Assembly (NCBI GenBank): GCA_021776595.1
Contig: JAJFFP010000037.1
Location: 1 to 64,000 of the forward strand
DNA from: Robiginitomaculum sp.
GTDB taxonomy: Bacteria; Pseudomonadota; Alphaproteobacteria; Caulobacterales; Maricaulaceae
Direction: 5' to 3'
DNA: 64,000 nucleotides
Below, piece after piece: positions 1-8,391 of this stretch. The notes below the pieces were generated by a model. That model was not told the DNA's origin, ran no database searches, and saw nothing but the letters and a program-made list of their open reading frames with translations. How positions within the stretch are numbered: position 1 is the first letter of the stretch; each line of letters starts with the position of its first letter. A program made the position numbers and the translations under genes.

Positions 1-53
1 TTAGATCAAGCTCGGTCGTAAAAGACCTTCCGGAGTCACAACCGCTTGCCGCC

Positions 54-83
54 GCCAGTGGCCTTTGGCCAAAGGCCACTGGC
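54..83. repeat. Perfect 30-bp palindrome
   Basis: The two 15-base arms are exact reverse complements with no loop, centred on TTTGGCCAAA. No T-run follows on either strand, so it is not an obvious intrinsic terminator. It lies in the gene-free stretch 1-433, about 350 bases beyond the stop of fliE. The rest of 1-180 shows nothing I can support as a gene. Confidence 0.6.
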
Positions 84-180
84 ACCCGACATCATGCAAC
101 AAAAATAACAAATGTGCAGGTGACAGCCAGATACAACCGGAGGGCGACGAAGGGCAGTGTTTGAAATTTAGAAAGAGCTT

Positions 181-393
181 ATCCCGTGCATAGACCCTCA
201 AGGGCACATCAAGGGACACTCACTACCCCTTAATGACCCTCACGCTATCCCTCAAATACCCCTTAATTGACCCAAAACGCCCTTTTATGGACCCTTAAAT
301 CAGGCTTATTGACCCTTAATGACCCTGTGTTATTTGGGGGTTGCCCGTAATTATCCCCGCCCATGCAAAGCAAGCTATACTGGTGCCATTTAG
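181..393 (+). repeat. Phased CCCT repeat element, copy 1
   Basis: Copy 1 of a 213-bp dispersed element; it aligns without length change to 21231-21443. CCCT-type motifs start at 227, 237, 249, 260, 271 (CCCA), 280, 292, 313 and 323, close to one helical turn apart. The right end (about 350-393) is a module that begins TTATCCCCGC and carries a TATACT/TATAAT-like hexamer. The element sits just downstream of fliE. No protein is encoded in it. Function unknown. Confidence 0.75.
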
Positions 394-433
394 AAGTGCA
401 GGAAGACGTTGTTTACCTGCAATCATAGCCAAT

Positions 434-745
434 CTAGATCGGCATACGCAAAATGTCCTGATAAGCGCGGATGACCTGATCACGCACGGCGATCACGGTT
501 TCCAGCGTCATTTCGGCTTCATTGACCGCGCCAACCACTTCGATCAGGTCAACCTTGCCAGTGGCCGAACCGATGGCCATTTGTTCTGCCTTGCCGGTAT
601 CCGTGGCGATGGTGCTCATCGCCTCCTTGACCATGGCCCCAAAGTCCACTTTCGCCGTGTCACCCGCTTCTGCGCCGCCGGCCGCTTTGGCCGTATTCAC
701 GGCTTGCCCATAGGCTTTTAAGGCTTGCATGGCGGTGAATGACAT
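434..745 (-). CDS. fliE: Flagellar hook-basal body complex protein FliE
   Basis: FliE joins the MS ring to the proximal rod. The 103-residue product has the usual FliE length and the conserved C-terminal half (around EAEMTLETVIAVRDQVIRAYQ), which forms the helix that packs in the rod. The N-terminal half is Ala/Gly-rich, as is common in alphaproteobacteria. It is the last gene of the minus-strand operon flgB-flgC-fliE, 11 bases after flgC. The fliQ, fliR and flhB genes that often follow are absent; a dispersed repeat follows instead. Confidence 0.95.
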   Translation of the reverse strand: MSFTAMQALKAYGQAVNTAKAAGGAEAGDTAKVDFGAMVKEAMSTIATDTGKAEQMAIGSATGKVDLIEVVGAVNEAEMTLETVIAVRDQVIRAYQDILRMPI

Positions 746-756
746 AATCTATTTTC

Positions 757-1173
757 CTAACGGCTGCGGAGGAGTTCGAGTGTGCGTGACAACATGGCCC
801 GGCTGTTTTCAATCACGCTGATATTGGCTTCAAAACTGCGCTGGGCCTCGCGCATATCCATGAGTTCTACCATGGAATTTACATTGGGGTATTTGACGAA
901 CCCCTTGGCATCGGCGGCCGGGTGTCCGGGATCATAAACCGAGCGAAAATCCGATGGATCAGGCAGGGCCTTGCTCATCCGCACGGTATGGGTGCCGGTC
1001 GCGCGGTCCAGCTCTTCGGTAAAGACCGGGATTTTGCGGCGGTAAGGCTGACCATCCGGGCCGGTGGCGGTGGAGCCGGCATTGGCCACATTTTCCGCAA
1101 TGATACGCATACGCGAGCTTTGCGCGCGCATGCCGGCAGCGGCAATTTTCAGGGCAGCAGACATATCACTCAT
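757..1173 (-). CDS. flgC: Flagellar basal-body rod protein FlgC
   Basis: A proximal rod subunit of 138 residues, normal for the family. The N-terminal helix has the rod signature MRIIAENVANAGST (about residues 22-35), and the C-terminal helix ends in NSRAMLSRTLELL, both typical of axial proteins that polymerise through coiled coils. The start is supported by an upstream GGTGAGA. It lies 17 bases after flgB and 11 bases before fliE. Like other rod proteins it should be exported by the flagellar type III system, so it has no Sec signal. Confidence 0.96.
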   Translation of the reverse strand: MSDMSAALKIAAAGMRAQSSRMRIIAENVANAGSTATGPDGQPYRRKIPVFTEELDRATGTHTVRMSKALPDPSDFRSVYDPGHPAADAKGFVKYPNVNSMVELMDMREAQRSFEANISVIENSRAMLSRTLELLRSR

Positions 1174-1190
1174 GGTTCATTCTCACCTGA

Positions 1191-1634
1191 TCAACGACCG
1201 GGTCTGGATATAGCCAGACGCAACAGCCCCATGCTTTTCTCATAAAGCCCGGCGGCAGCTTCGTAGCGCATACGGGTTTCGGCCACGTGCATGACCTGTT
1301 CTTCCAGCACCACGGAATTGCCGTTCAGTGTGGTTTCCGAATCCGGCCGGGTGATGATTTTGAAATTGCCGGAAACCCCAGTGGATGACGAACCGTTGGA
1401 GCGATGGATATGCGCCGGATCGCTCACCTTCAGGCTAACATGACCGCTGCTGGCCCCGTTTTTTTGAATGGCACCTGATAAAGCCCGGCCAAAACTTTTG
1501 CTGTCAATGTCTTTGGCAACAAAGCCCGGCGTGTTGGCATTGGCGATATTACGCGCCAGCACTTTCTGGCGTTCACCAAGCATGGACATGGTGCCGCGCA
1601 GCACCTGAAAAATCGCTAAACCTTTGATACTCAT
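1191..1634 (-). CDS. flgB: Flagellar basal-body rod protein FlgB
   Basis: A proximal rod protein of 147 residues. The N-terminal helix carries RQKVLARNIANANTPGF (about residues 22-38), the rod-protein signature. The C-terminal helix (AAAGLYEKSMGLLRLAI) completes the axial coiled coil. It is the first flagellar gene of the flgB-flgC-fliE operon. The DUF924 gene 72 bases upstream on the same strand may share its transcript. Half CtrA sites (TTAA) lie at 1645 and 1672, but I see no full box directly in front of it. Confidence 0.96.
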   Translation of the reverse strand: MSIKGLAIFQVLRGTMSMLGERQKVLARNIANANTPGFVAKDIDSKSFGRALSGAIQKNGASSGHVSLKVSDPAHIHRSNGSSSTGVSGNFKIITRPDSETTLNGNSVVLEEQVMHVAETRMRYEAAAGLYEKSMGLLRLAISRPGR

Positions 1635-1706
1635 TTTGGGCCTCTTAATGCCCTAAAATGCACGGTTTATGGTTAACGGAGGATGAAAATCATACCGCTG
1701 AGCTGT

Positions 1707-2252
1707 CTAAAATGAACTGTCAGGCTGTTGTAAAAACTGTATTTCCTCTTGTGTGCTTTTACGGCCCAGCACGGCATTTCGATGCGGATAACGCCCGAAA
1801 CGGTCAATGATTGCTTTGTGAGACCGTGCAAAATCATAATTGCTCTGCAGTCCTGGCGCGTTGAACAGGGCCACAGAACGCACCTGGTCGTCCGCATCCT
1901 CACTGTGCATGAAAGGCATATAGAAAAATGCTTTTTGCGGCGCGGATAATGGTTCATCCTGACCTGCGGCAATACCGGCCTTGCTGAGGTGCAACGCCAG
2001 GTTATCGGTGCCAAAGGCCTTGGCACTATTGCGATAGAGATTGCGCGGGAACTGGTCCAGCACAATGATGCAGGCCAGCGTATCCAGAGGGGCCTCACGG
2101 GCAGTTGGTGCCGCACTGGCCAACGCCTCGTATAGCGCACCAAAGCGGTCAGATATTTGCTGATCCACCCTGGCATTACGTATGAACCAGTCTTTTTCAT
2201 TCAGCTCCATGAACCAGAATTTAATGACATCGCCCAATGCCTGAACTTTCAT
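1707..2252 (-). CDS. DUF924 family protein
   Basis: This 181-residue protein belongs to the DUF924 family, recognised from the opening (VIKFWFMELNEKDWF), the central block TLACIIVLDQFPRNLYRNSAKAF and the C-terminal HKAIIDRFGRYPHRNAVLGR. The fold is helical and TPR-like; its biochemical role is not established. There is no signal peptide or membrane segment, so it is probably cytosolic. It is divergent from fliO and upstream of flgB. Its place between two flagellar units may be accidental, since DUF924 genes are not known flagellar components. Confidence 0.9.
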   Translation of the reverse strand: MKVQALGDVIKFWFMELNEKDWFIRNARVDQQISDRFGALYEALASAAPTAREAPLDTLACIIVLDQFPRNLYRNSAKAFGTDNLALHLSKAGIAAGQDEPLSAPQKAFFYMPFMHSEDADDQVRSVALFNAPGLQSNYDFARSHKAIIDRFGRYPHRNAVLGRKSTQEEIQFLQQPDSSF

Positions 2253-2296
2253 CGCACCGCCCTATCCTGCATGTTTTTGACCCCATTAATTTATGC

Positions 2297-2311
2297 TTAA
2301 CGGAACCTTAA
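2297..2311. promoter_or_regulatory. CtrA-type box (TTAA-N7-TTAA) before fliO
   Basis: TTAA at 2297-2300 and TTAA at 2308-2311 are separated by exactly seven bases, which matches the full CtrA consensus. It lies about 50 bases upstream of fliO and also in front of the divergent DUF924 gene. In Caulobacter, CtrA activates early flagellar operons. Binding here is inferred from sequence only. Confidence 0.65.
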
Positions 2312-2362
2312 CACCGCCAGCGCGATGTTAACACCTGATTTGGTTCTGCAAGGGTGCGGGCA

Positions 2363-2668
2363 ATGGAATATTTCGATACGGGCCGGTATCTGGCGGGACT
2401 GGTGTTTACCCTTGGGCTGATTTTCGGCCTGTGGTATCTGATCCGCCGCTATGCTCCCGGCCTGGTTCGCAATGCCCCAACCGGCGGAGGCAAAAGTCTT
2501 TATATCCGTGAAGTTTTGCAACTGGACCCCAGACGCCGCGTAGTGGTGATCAATAGTGGCAAGCGCGAACATATCGTTTTGCTTGGGCTAACCGGCGATA
2601 TGTTGATTGAAAGCCGTGATGCCGAACCGGTTGAGACCGTTACCGCTCCTGAAAACAAGGCGGTCTGA
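2363..2668 (+). CDS. fliO: Flagellar biosynthetic protein FliO
   Basis: FliO is a small membrane protein that helps assemble FliP in the flagellar export gate. The 101-residue product has one N-terminal transmembrane helix (about residues 8-27, TGRYLAGLVFTLGLIFGLWY) followed by a cytoplasmic domain with the FliO pattern LYIREVLQLDPRRRVVVINSG. I chose ATG 2363 because AAGGG lies 8 bases upstream; a GTG at 2354 would add three residues. Its stop overlaps the start of fliP (TGATG), so the two are translationally coupled. Confidence 0.88.
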   Translation: MEYFDTGRYLAGLVFTLGLIFGLWYLIRRYAPGLVRNAPTGGGKSLYIREVLQLDPRRRVVVINSGKREHIVLLGLTGDMLIESRDAEPVETVTAPENKAV

Positions 2669-3411
2669 TGCACCGGGGTTTCAAAACACTACTCATCGGG
2701 TTGGCCGGGATTTGCCTGCTTATGTTGCTGGTCAATCCGGCATTGGCACAATCGGTTACCATTGATGCCGGTGATGAGGGGGCGCTGACCAATCGGGTTT
2801 TGCAGCTCATTGCCCTGCTCACGATTTTATCGCTGGCACCATCCATCGTCATTATGACCACCAGTTTTGTGCGCATTGTCGTGGTATTGTCTTTGCTGCG
2901 CACCGCATCGGGTTTGCAACAGGCACCGCCTAATATGGTGCTGACTTCATTGGCAATATTCCTGACCGCTTTCATCATGGCCCCGGTGTTCCAGCAAAGC
3001 TATGCTGATGGCATACAGCCTTTGATGAACCAGGAAATTGAACTAAACGACGCCTTCACCAAAAGCGCGGCCCCGATAAAAACCTTCATGCTGGCCCAGA
3101 CCCGCGAGGAGGATCTGGGTCTGTTTCTGGGGCTAAGCGAAGCGCCAATACCACAGAGCGCCGAAGACACACCGCTGCATATAGTGGCCCCGGCTTTTAT
3201 GATTTCTGAATTGCGCCGGGCTTTTGAAATCGGGTTTTTATATTTTATTCCGTTTTTGATCATTGATCTGGTAGTTTCCAGTATCCTCATGTCTATGGGC
3301 ATGATGATGCTGCCACCGGTGATCATTTCCCTGCCCTTCAAGTTAATCTTCTTTGTGTTGGTTGATGGCTGGCGGCTGGTGGTTGGCAGCCTGATCCAGA
3401 GCTTTAATTAG
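2668..3411 (+). CDS. fliP: Flagellar biosynthetic protein FliP
   Basis: FliP is the core of the FliPQR export gate for flagellar type III secretion. The 247-residue protein begins with a signal-like hydrophobic segment cleaved in family members (LLIGLAGICLLMLLVNPALAQ) and has conserved blocks SFVRIVVVLSLLR, AFMISELRRAFEIGFL and IIDLVVSSILMSMGMMMLPP. Start overlaps the fliO stop by one base. fliQ and fliR do not follow in this window; a von Willebrand A gene comes 76 bases later. Confidence 0.97.
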   Translation: MHRGFKTLLIGLAGICLLMLLVNPALAQSVTIDAGDEGALTNRVLQLIALLTILSLAPSIVIMTTSFVRIVVVLSLLRTASGLQQAPPNMVLTSLAIFLTAFIMAPVFQQSYADGIQPLMNQEIELNDAFTKSAAPIKTFMLAQTREEDLGLFLGLSEAPIPQSAEDTPLHIVAPAFMISELRRAFEIGFLYFIPFLIIDLVVSSILMSMGMMMLPPVIISLPFKLIFFVLVDGWRLVVGSLIQSFN

Positions 3412-3487
3412 CGTGTGAACGCATACCGATAGCAAGTGCCCGGCTTTTTTGGTATCATACCAATGAAGCAAGGATGGGGACAATCAG

Positions 3488-5140
3488 ATGCGTGCAATAT
3501 TTGTCAAAATAATCATCGGACTGGTTATGGGCCTGCTCCCTTTATCTTTTGCCCAGGCACAGGAAGAACCCTCCAAAACCATACTGGTCTTTGATGCGTC
3601 GGGCAGTATGTGGGGCCAAATCGATGGCAAGGCAAAAATCACCATTGCCCGGTCGGTTTTTGAAAATGTGCTAAAAGACTGGCAGGCCGGTAATGAACTT
3701 GGCCTGATTGCCTACGGCCATCGGCGCAAAGGCGATTGCACCGATATTGAGCAGATCATCGCCCCCGGCCCCGTCGATAAAGATGCCTTTATGACGGCGC
3801 TGAACAGCCTAAACCCCAAGGGAAAGACACCCTTGTCAGCGGCGGTAAAACAAGCAGCAGAAGCGCTGAAATTTGAGGAAAATAAAGCCAGTGTCATACT
3901 GGTCACGGACGGGCTGGAAACCTGTAATGCCGACCCTTGCGCCATGGCCAGCGAACTTGAAAAGCTGGGGGTGGACTTCACCACCCATGTCATCGGATTT
4001 GATCTGGGCGAGAAAGAAACAAAGGCGGTGCGCTGCATCGCAGAAAACACTGGTGGCCAGTATTTCCCCGCCTCTAATGCTGGTGAGCTTGGCGCGGCCA
4101 TGGAGATCGTATCCGAAGCCGCAACCCATGAGTATAATGTGCTGCTGCACGGTAAAATCAACAAGGATGCAGAGGAGCTTACCGATGGTGTTTCCTGGGA
4201 AGTTTATCCCTATACCAATGGAAAACTGGCCGCAGATTACCTGACCTACTCCTATAATGCCCCCGCATCATTGAACCTGCCACCTGGCCAATATCGCATC
4301 AAAGCCGTGCATGGAAAGGCCATTGTGTATCAGGATTTTGAGGTTAAGGACGAGGGTCTTAATGAAGCTGAATTACTGTTTGGCACAGGCACCCTGATCG
4401 TCAGTGGACGCGCAGACAAAAATGCCAGCGAGCCGGTTGGCAAGGAATGGGATATTTATCCGATCATCGATGGCGAAGTTTCAAAAAAATATATCGGATT
4501 CTCCTACCACGTTCCAGCGACTTTTATCCTGCCAGCGGGAAAATACCGCATCAAGGCGATATACGGCAAAGCCATCGTATATAAGGATGTTGAGATAAAA
4601 ACCGGCGAAACCACCAAGGCCGTTATTATCTTTAATACCGGCACGCTGGAAGTCAGTGGCCTAGCCGGGCAGAGTTCACAAAAACCCGTCGGCAAGGAAT
4701 GGGATATTTATCCGATCATCGATGGCGTAGTTTCAAAAAAATATATCGGATTTTCCTACCGTATTCCGGGTAAATTTATCTTGCCCACCGGCCAATACCG
4801 CATCAAGGCAATATACGGCAAAGCCATCGTATATAAGGATGTTGCCATTAAGGCAGACGAAACCACCAAGGCTGTCATTATCTTTAATACCGGCATGCTG
4901 GAAGTCAGCGGCAGAGCTGGCGGCGCACAGAAGCCCGTCGGCAAGGAATGGGATATTTACCCCATGGTGGATGGCCAGCCCGCCAAAAACTATCTGACCT
5001 ATTCTTACAAAACCCCGGCACGTTTCATCCTTCCCGCCGGTGATTACTGGATCAGGGCCATTTATGATGGCAAAACCTATACGCAAAACGTCACCATTAA
5101 AACGGATACAAGCGCCAGCATTGTGATGCAATTTGACTAA
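3488..5140 (+). CDS. Secreted von Willebrand factor A protein with four C-terminal repeats
   Basis: The 550-residue product has a signal peptide ending near AQA (residues 1-25), then a vWA domain (about 29-210) with a complete metal-ion-dependent adhesion site: DASGS at 36-40, Thr114 in GKTPL and Asp141 in VTDG. From about residue 214 come four repeats of about 84 residues, with shared positions such as KEWDIYPxxDG, SYxxP and GKAxVYKD. Each looks like an extracellular beta-sandwich of the PEGA or carboxypeptidase-regulatory kind. Repeats 2 and 3 are almost identical. It probably binds a surface ligand. The AAGGATGGGG before ATG 3488 supports the start. No partner gene is adjacent. Confidence 0.8.
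   Translation: MRAIFVKIIIGLVMGLLPLSFAQAQEEPSKTILVFDASGSMWGQIDGKAKITIARSVFENVLKDWQAGNELGLIAYGHRRKGDCTDIEQIIAPGPVDKDAFMTALNSLNPKGKTPLSAAVKQAAEALKFEENKASVILVTDGLETCNADPCAMASELEKLGVDFTTHVIGFDLGEKETKAVRCIAENTGGQYFPASNAGELGAAMEIVSEAATHEYNVLLHGKINKDAEELTDGVSWEVYPYTNGKLAADYLTYSYNAPASLNLPPGQYRIKAVHGKAIVYQDFEVKDEGLNEAELLFGTGTLIVSGRADKNASEPVGKEWDIYPIIDGEVSKKYIGFSYHVPATFILPAGKYRIKAIYGKAIVYKDVEIKTGETTKAVIIFNTGTLEVSGLAGQSSQKPVGKEWDIYPIIDGVVSKKYIGFSYRIPGKFILPTGQYRIKAIYGKAIVYKDVAIKADETTKAVIIFNTGMLEVSGRAGGAQKPVGKEWDIYPMVDGQPAKNYLTYSYKTPARFILPAGDYWIRAIYDGKTYTQNVTIKTDTSASIVMQFD
4385..4888 (+). repeat. Two near-identical 252-bp tandem units inside the vWA gene
   Basis: Units 4385-4636 and 4637-4888 (84 codons each) share long stretches of identical DNA, for example the segment coding for GKEWDIYPIIDG and the one for IKAIYGKAIVYKDV. 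The flanking units (about 4130-4384 and 4889-5137) are more diverged. This points to recent in-frame duplication. Confidence 0.8.
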
Positions 5141-5189
5141 GCCATAGCACCATCCCATAGTGCGCACCATTATAGGCGTAAGGGGTAGT

Positions 5190-6473
5190 ATGTTGCGTAT
5201 TTTTCAGATCAGCCTGATTGCACTTTTCAGTGTTTTTCTTCTCTCTTGTTCCGCGATCGGGCCAACCGTATCACCGCCTGTAGAGGCCGCCTTTACATTT
5301 TCGGGCGAAGATCAGGCCCGCGCCGCCCGCCTGGATGCCTATCTTGCCGGATTAAGAGAACAAGGCATCATGCCTGGGGCTTCCGTGCTGGTAAGCCGTA
5401 ATGGCCATGAAACCTATTTTGGCAGCTTTGGCGATCGTGACCGAGAAGCCAAAACACCTTTTACCCGCGATACCATTGTGCGGATTTATTCCATGACCAA
5501 GCCGATAACCGGCATTGCCCTGATGATGTTGTTTGAGGAGGGTAAATTTACCCTTGATGATCCAATCGCCAAATATATGCCCGAATACGCAGACTTAAAG
5601 GTCTATGCCGGCAAGGATGAAAACGAACAACCGATACTGGAGGATACGGACCGTCCGGTGAGCATACGCGACCTGATGCGCCACAGCGCTGGTATGACTT
5701 ATGGTTACTTTGGCGACACGCCCATAGACAAACTCTATCGGGAAAAGGGCCTGTTGGACCCGGCGCGCAGCACAGTAGAATTCAGTAATGATCTGGCCAG
5801 TATTCCCTTGCTTTATCAGCCTGGAAAAAAATGGCATTACAGTGTCGCGGTAGATGTGCAGGGACGTCTGATCGAAGTTCTTTCCGGCCAGACCCTTGGC
5901 GATTTTATGCAGAGCCGTATTTTTGAACCGCTGGGTATGAAAAATACAGGCTTTTCGGTTCCAGAAGGCCAGCAGGACCGTTTCGGCGCATTATACCAGC
6001 TTACCAAGGAAGGCGTAAAGCGGCTGGATGACAGCGACACCTTCAAGGCCAATCAACCATTTTTAACCCCCCAGGCGTTTCAAAGCGGCGGTGGCGGCCT
6101 GGTATCCACCATTGATGATTACATGCGCTTTGCGCTAATGTTGCAAAATGAGGGAACGCTGGATGGCAAACGTCTGCTCAAGCCGCAAACCCTGGCCATG
6201 ATGACGACCGACCAGCTTGGCGATATTGACCCCGTCGAGCTTGGCCCCGGCCAAACCTTCGGGCTTGATTTTGCCATTCGCACAACGAGCACCGATGGAC
6301 CACCCTATGCCCCTGGCTCATTTTACTGGGGTGGACTGGCCGGCACCTTCTTCTTTGTAGATCCGAAAAACGATATAACCGTGGTTTTATTTGATCAGGT
6401 TATCGGCGCCGGTGCGATCAAACTGCGCGAGCGGCTGGGCCAGGCGGTTTATGGTAATCCCAATCCTGATTGA
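5190..6473 (+). CDS. Lipoprotein serine hydrolase (class C beta-lactamase / family VIII esterase type)
   Basis: From ATG 5190 the 427-residue product starts with a lipoprotein signal ending in LLSC (Cys20). A GTG start at 5160 is possible but would bury the signal, and AAGGGG lies just before 5190. The catalytic SxxK is SMTK (Ser101, Lys104), the second motif reads YSV instead of YxN, and the third region reads WGGLAGT. This pattern fits family VIII esterases better than true beta-lactamases, whose KTG box is missing. It probably hydrolyses ester or peptide substrates at the outer membrane. It follows the vWA gene and ends next to the convergent chemoreceptor gene. Confidence 0.85.
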   Translation: MLRIFQISLIALFSVFLLSCSAIGPTVSPPVEAAFTFSGEDQARAARLDAYLAGLREQGIMPGASVLVSRNGHETYFGSFGDRDREAKTPFTRDTIVRIYSMTKPITGIALMMLFEEGKFTLDDPIAKYMPEYADLKVYAGKDENEQPILEDTDRPVSIRDLMRHSAGMTYGYFGDTPIDKLYREKGLLDPARSTVEFSNDLASIPLLYQPGKKWHYSVAVDVQGRLIEVLSGQTLGDFMQSRIFEPLGMKNTGFSVPEGQQDRFGALYQLTKEGVKRLDDSDTFKANQPFLTPQAFQSGGGGLVSTIDDYMRFALMLQNEGTLDGKRLLKPQTLAMMTTDQLGDIDPVELGPGQTFGLDFAIRTTSTDGPPYAPGSFYWGGLAGTFFFVDPKNDITVVLFDQVIGAGAIKLRERLGQAVYGNPNPD

Positions 6474-7847
6474 TCAGCGCACTTGTAGTAATTGATCGAG
6501 CAGCGCCACGACTTCAACAGAGGCCGCTTCCATTTGTGCCACTTCATCTTGTGCCCCTGCCCGGTCGCCAGATGCAAAAAGGGCGGCAGCACGTTTACCA
6601 TGACCATGCACACGCTTGTGTGGGTCCTGCAAAGCGGCAAAGGCGGCATTACCACGAATGGTATTATCTTCTGTTCCATCATACCATTTTCCCAGACGGC
6701 AGGAATGGTGGTCGGCAAGTTCGGCCTCGGTAAGGTTATTCAGGCCCACCAGCATTTCTGAAAGATTCTTTTTCCACATAAAATGGTCGGATTTTGCCCG
6801 CTGGCGAACAAAACCGGCAATATCGCGGCCATCAAGCTGGGCAAATTGTTCAGTGATCAATGATTCTGAGGCCCCGACCGAGGTAATCACATCATCGGCA
6901 TGATTGGCAGCAGCCTGGGCGTGTTGGGCTACAATACTGACATTTTCGGATAGTTCAGTGGTGGCCTCGGTCTGCTCGGCCAGCACCCCGGCCAGTTCGC
7001 TCATGCGCGCTGCATTGCCGCTTACCAAACCTTCTACCTCATTGACCATCTCATTGACTTTGGTGGAAAGGGTCTCGCCTTGATCGACGGCACCCCTGGC
7101 ATGGCCAACCGCTCCCAGTAATTCACTCATATCTGCGCTAAGCTGGGAAATATGCTTTTGTATGTCCTCTGTCGCAGTTTGGGTCTGGCCGGAAAGTGCC
7201 TTGACTTCACTGGCGACCACGGCAAATCCGCGCCCGGCATCGCCGGCACGAGCGGCCTCGATCGTGGCATTTAGCGCCAGCAGATTAGTCTGACTGGCTA
7301 TAGCTTCAATACTGCCGACAAATTCACTGATCTGTTCGGCTGCTTTTGAAAGCACATTCACCCGTTCTTCCATGCTGGTCATGGTGTCCGAAATCTGGTG
7401 ACTGGCGTTTTGCATTTCATCGATGGAATCAGCGCTTTCGCGACTTTTCAAAGCTGCATTTTCCATTTCCTCGGACGATGATTGCGCGGCAGAACTGATT
7501 TGCCCTATCGACGCATTCAGTTCTTCAATGGCGGCGGCCATATTGCCTGCCCGGTCATTTACCTCGCGCACACTACCGGTAATTTTAGCCACCGAGGCCA
7601 TGGAGTCACTGGCTTGCATGGAAAATCCAACAGTGCGCCCCAGGTCTTGTTCATCTCTTTTGGCAATGGCATCGGCGATCAATTGAAAGGCCGGGCGCAA
7701 ACTCGCAGGCACCTTGGCAACAATATCCACCTGGCGACCTGACACAATTTCTTGCGCAATACTTTTTAAGGCATCAGCATCTATAGGGCCATCACTCCCG
7801 GCGTGTTCAGAAATGTGGGCTTGGGGGCGTGCAGAAAAGGAAGACAT
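6474..7847 (-). CDS. Soluble methyl-accepting chemotaxis protein with C-terminal CZB domain
   Basis: This 457-residue chemoreceptor has no transmembrane segment. The signalling hairpin is plain: [23 protein letters not shown] with [15 protein letters not shown] (about residues 185-225). The last 110 residues form a chemoreceptor zinc-binding domain with [18 protein letters not shown] and PHKRVH, whose His and Cys residues match the CZB zinc ligands. CZB receptors are known to sense zinc or hypochlorous acid. I prefer ATG 7847 because GGTGA lies before it; ATG 7859 has no clear ribosome site. It follows the flgI-rod-FlbY genes and may belong to that transcript. Confidence 0.9.
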   Translation of the reverse strand: MSSFSARPQAHISEHAGSDGPIDADALKSIAQEIVSGRQVDIVAKVPASLRPAFQLIADAIAKRDEQDLGRTVGFSMQASDSMASVAKITGSVREVNDRAGNMAAAIEELNASIGQISSAAQSSSEEMENAALKSRESADSIDEMQNASHQISDTMTSMEERVNVLSKAAEQISEFVGSIEAIASQTNLLALNATIEAARAGDAGRGFAVVASEVKALSGQTQTATEDIQKHISQLSADMSELLGAVGHARGAVDQGETLSTKVNEMVNEVEGLVSGNAARMSELAGVLAEQTEATTELSENVSIVAQHAQAAANHADDVITSVGASESLITEQFAQLDGRDIAGFVRQRAKSDHFMWKKNLSEMLVGLNNLTEAELADHHSCRLGKWYDGTEDNTIRGNAAFAALQDPHKRVHGHGKRAAALFASGDRAGAQDEVAQMEAASVEVVALLDQLLQVR

Positions 7848-7947
7848 GTTTTTCACCATAAGAATGCCAGAGGTGCATAATCTCGCGCTTTAGGGTTACT
7901 GAAACCCTAAGATTATTCACTTGTTCGCTTGTCATTAATCCAGAAAG

Positions 7948-8391
7948 TCAGATTTGGCGGTTGAGGGTAATGGCGATGGCTGCATCGCCCGATTTCACCA
8001 ACCCGTTGGCACCATAACCTTGCATTTTGCCGCGCGTTTGTGCGGCTTCAACCGCAATCGCCTTTACCAGCCCTTCGGTCAGGGTGCGCACTACACCAGA
8101 CGCCTTGTGATTGGCATACAGAGCCGTATCAAGTTGCACGGTTTCTTCACGCAGGTTTTGTCTAAGATTTTGCGGCACATCCGACACCAGAGCGGGATCC
8201 TGACTGATCCTGGCGATCTCCAGCCGATAGGTGTTCGCCAGTGCATTTTTTTCTTTGGCAAAACTGGCCGCCTCATGGGGCGTGCGCGCCTCAAACAAGG
8301 CGGTTTCACGCTCCACCAGACCGCGCAAGCGCTGGGTGAGCACAATCATCTGCTCCACCCTGTCTGCGCCATTATGCGCGTGCAGTGCCAT
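7948..8391 (-). CDS. Flagellar FlgN/FlbY-type protein
   Basis: This 147-residue, mostly helical protein resembles the FlgN-like chaperones, called FlbY in Caulobacter. Visible features are a long N-terminal helix (VEQMIVLTQRLRGLVERETALFE), a middle coiled-coil segment, and a C-terminal tail GYGANGLV typical of this alphaproteobacterial group. FlgN escorts hook-associated proteins to the export gate; the role of FlbY is less clear. Its start overlaps the stop of the rod-binding gene by one base. The order flgI, rod-binding protein, FlbY matches that in Caulobacter. Confidence 0.75.
   Translation of the reverse strand: MALHAHNGADRVEQMIVLTQRLRGLVERETALFEARTPHEAASFAKEKNALANTYRLEIARISQDPALVSDVPQNLRQNLREETVQLDTALYANHKASGVVRTLTEGLVKAIAVEAAQTRGKMQGYGANGLVKSGDAAIAITLNRQI

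Noticed and set aside
181-340. CRISPR-like appearance of the CCCTTA motifs
   Set aside because: Units are about 10-12 bases with no spacers of 30 bases and no cas genes.
181-340. Telomere-like CCCTTAA array
   Set aside because: Motifs are irregular, internal to the chromosome and part of a 213-bp element with fixed order.
350-360. TTATCCCCGC as a DnaA box or replication origin
   Set aside because: It differs from TTATCCACA at the key positions and no cluster of true boxes or origin genes is near.
1673-2200. 175-residue minus-strand frame
   Set aside because: Shadow frame of the DUF924 gene, which has clear family motifs.
3441-3463. Intrinsic terminator after fliP
   Set aside because: The T-run precedes the hairpin (TTGGTA/TACCAA), which is the wrong order on the plus strand.
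5190-6473. True beta-lactamase
   Set aside because: It lacks the KTG and YxN motifs; the pattern fits family VIII esterases.
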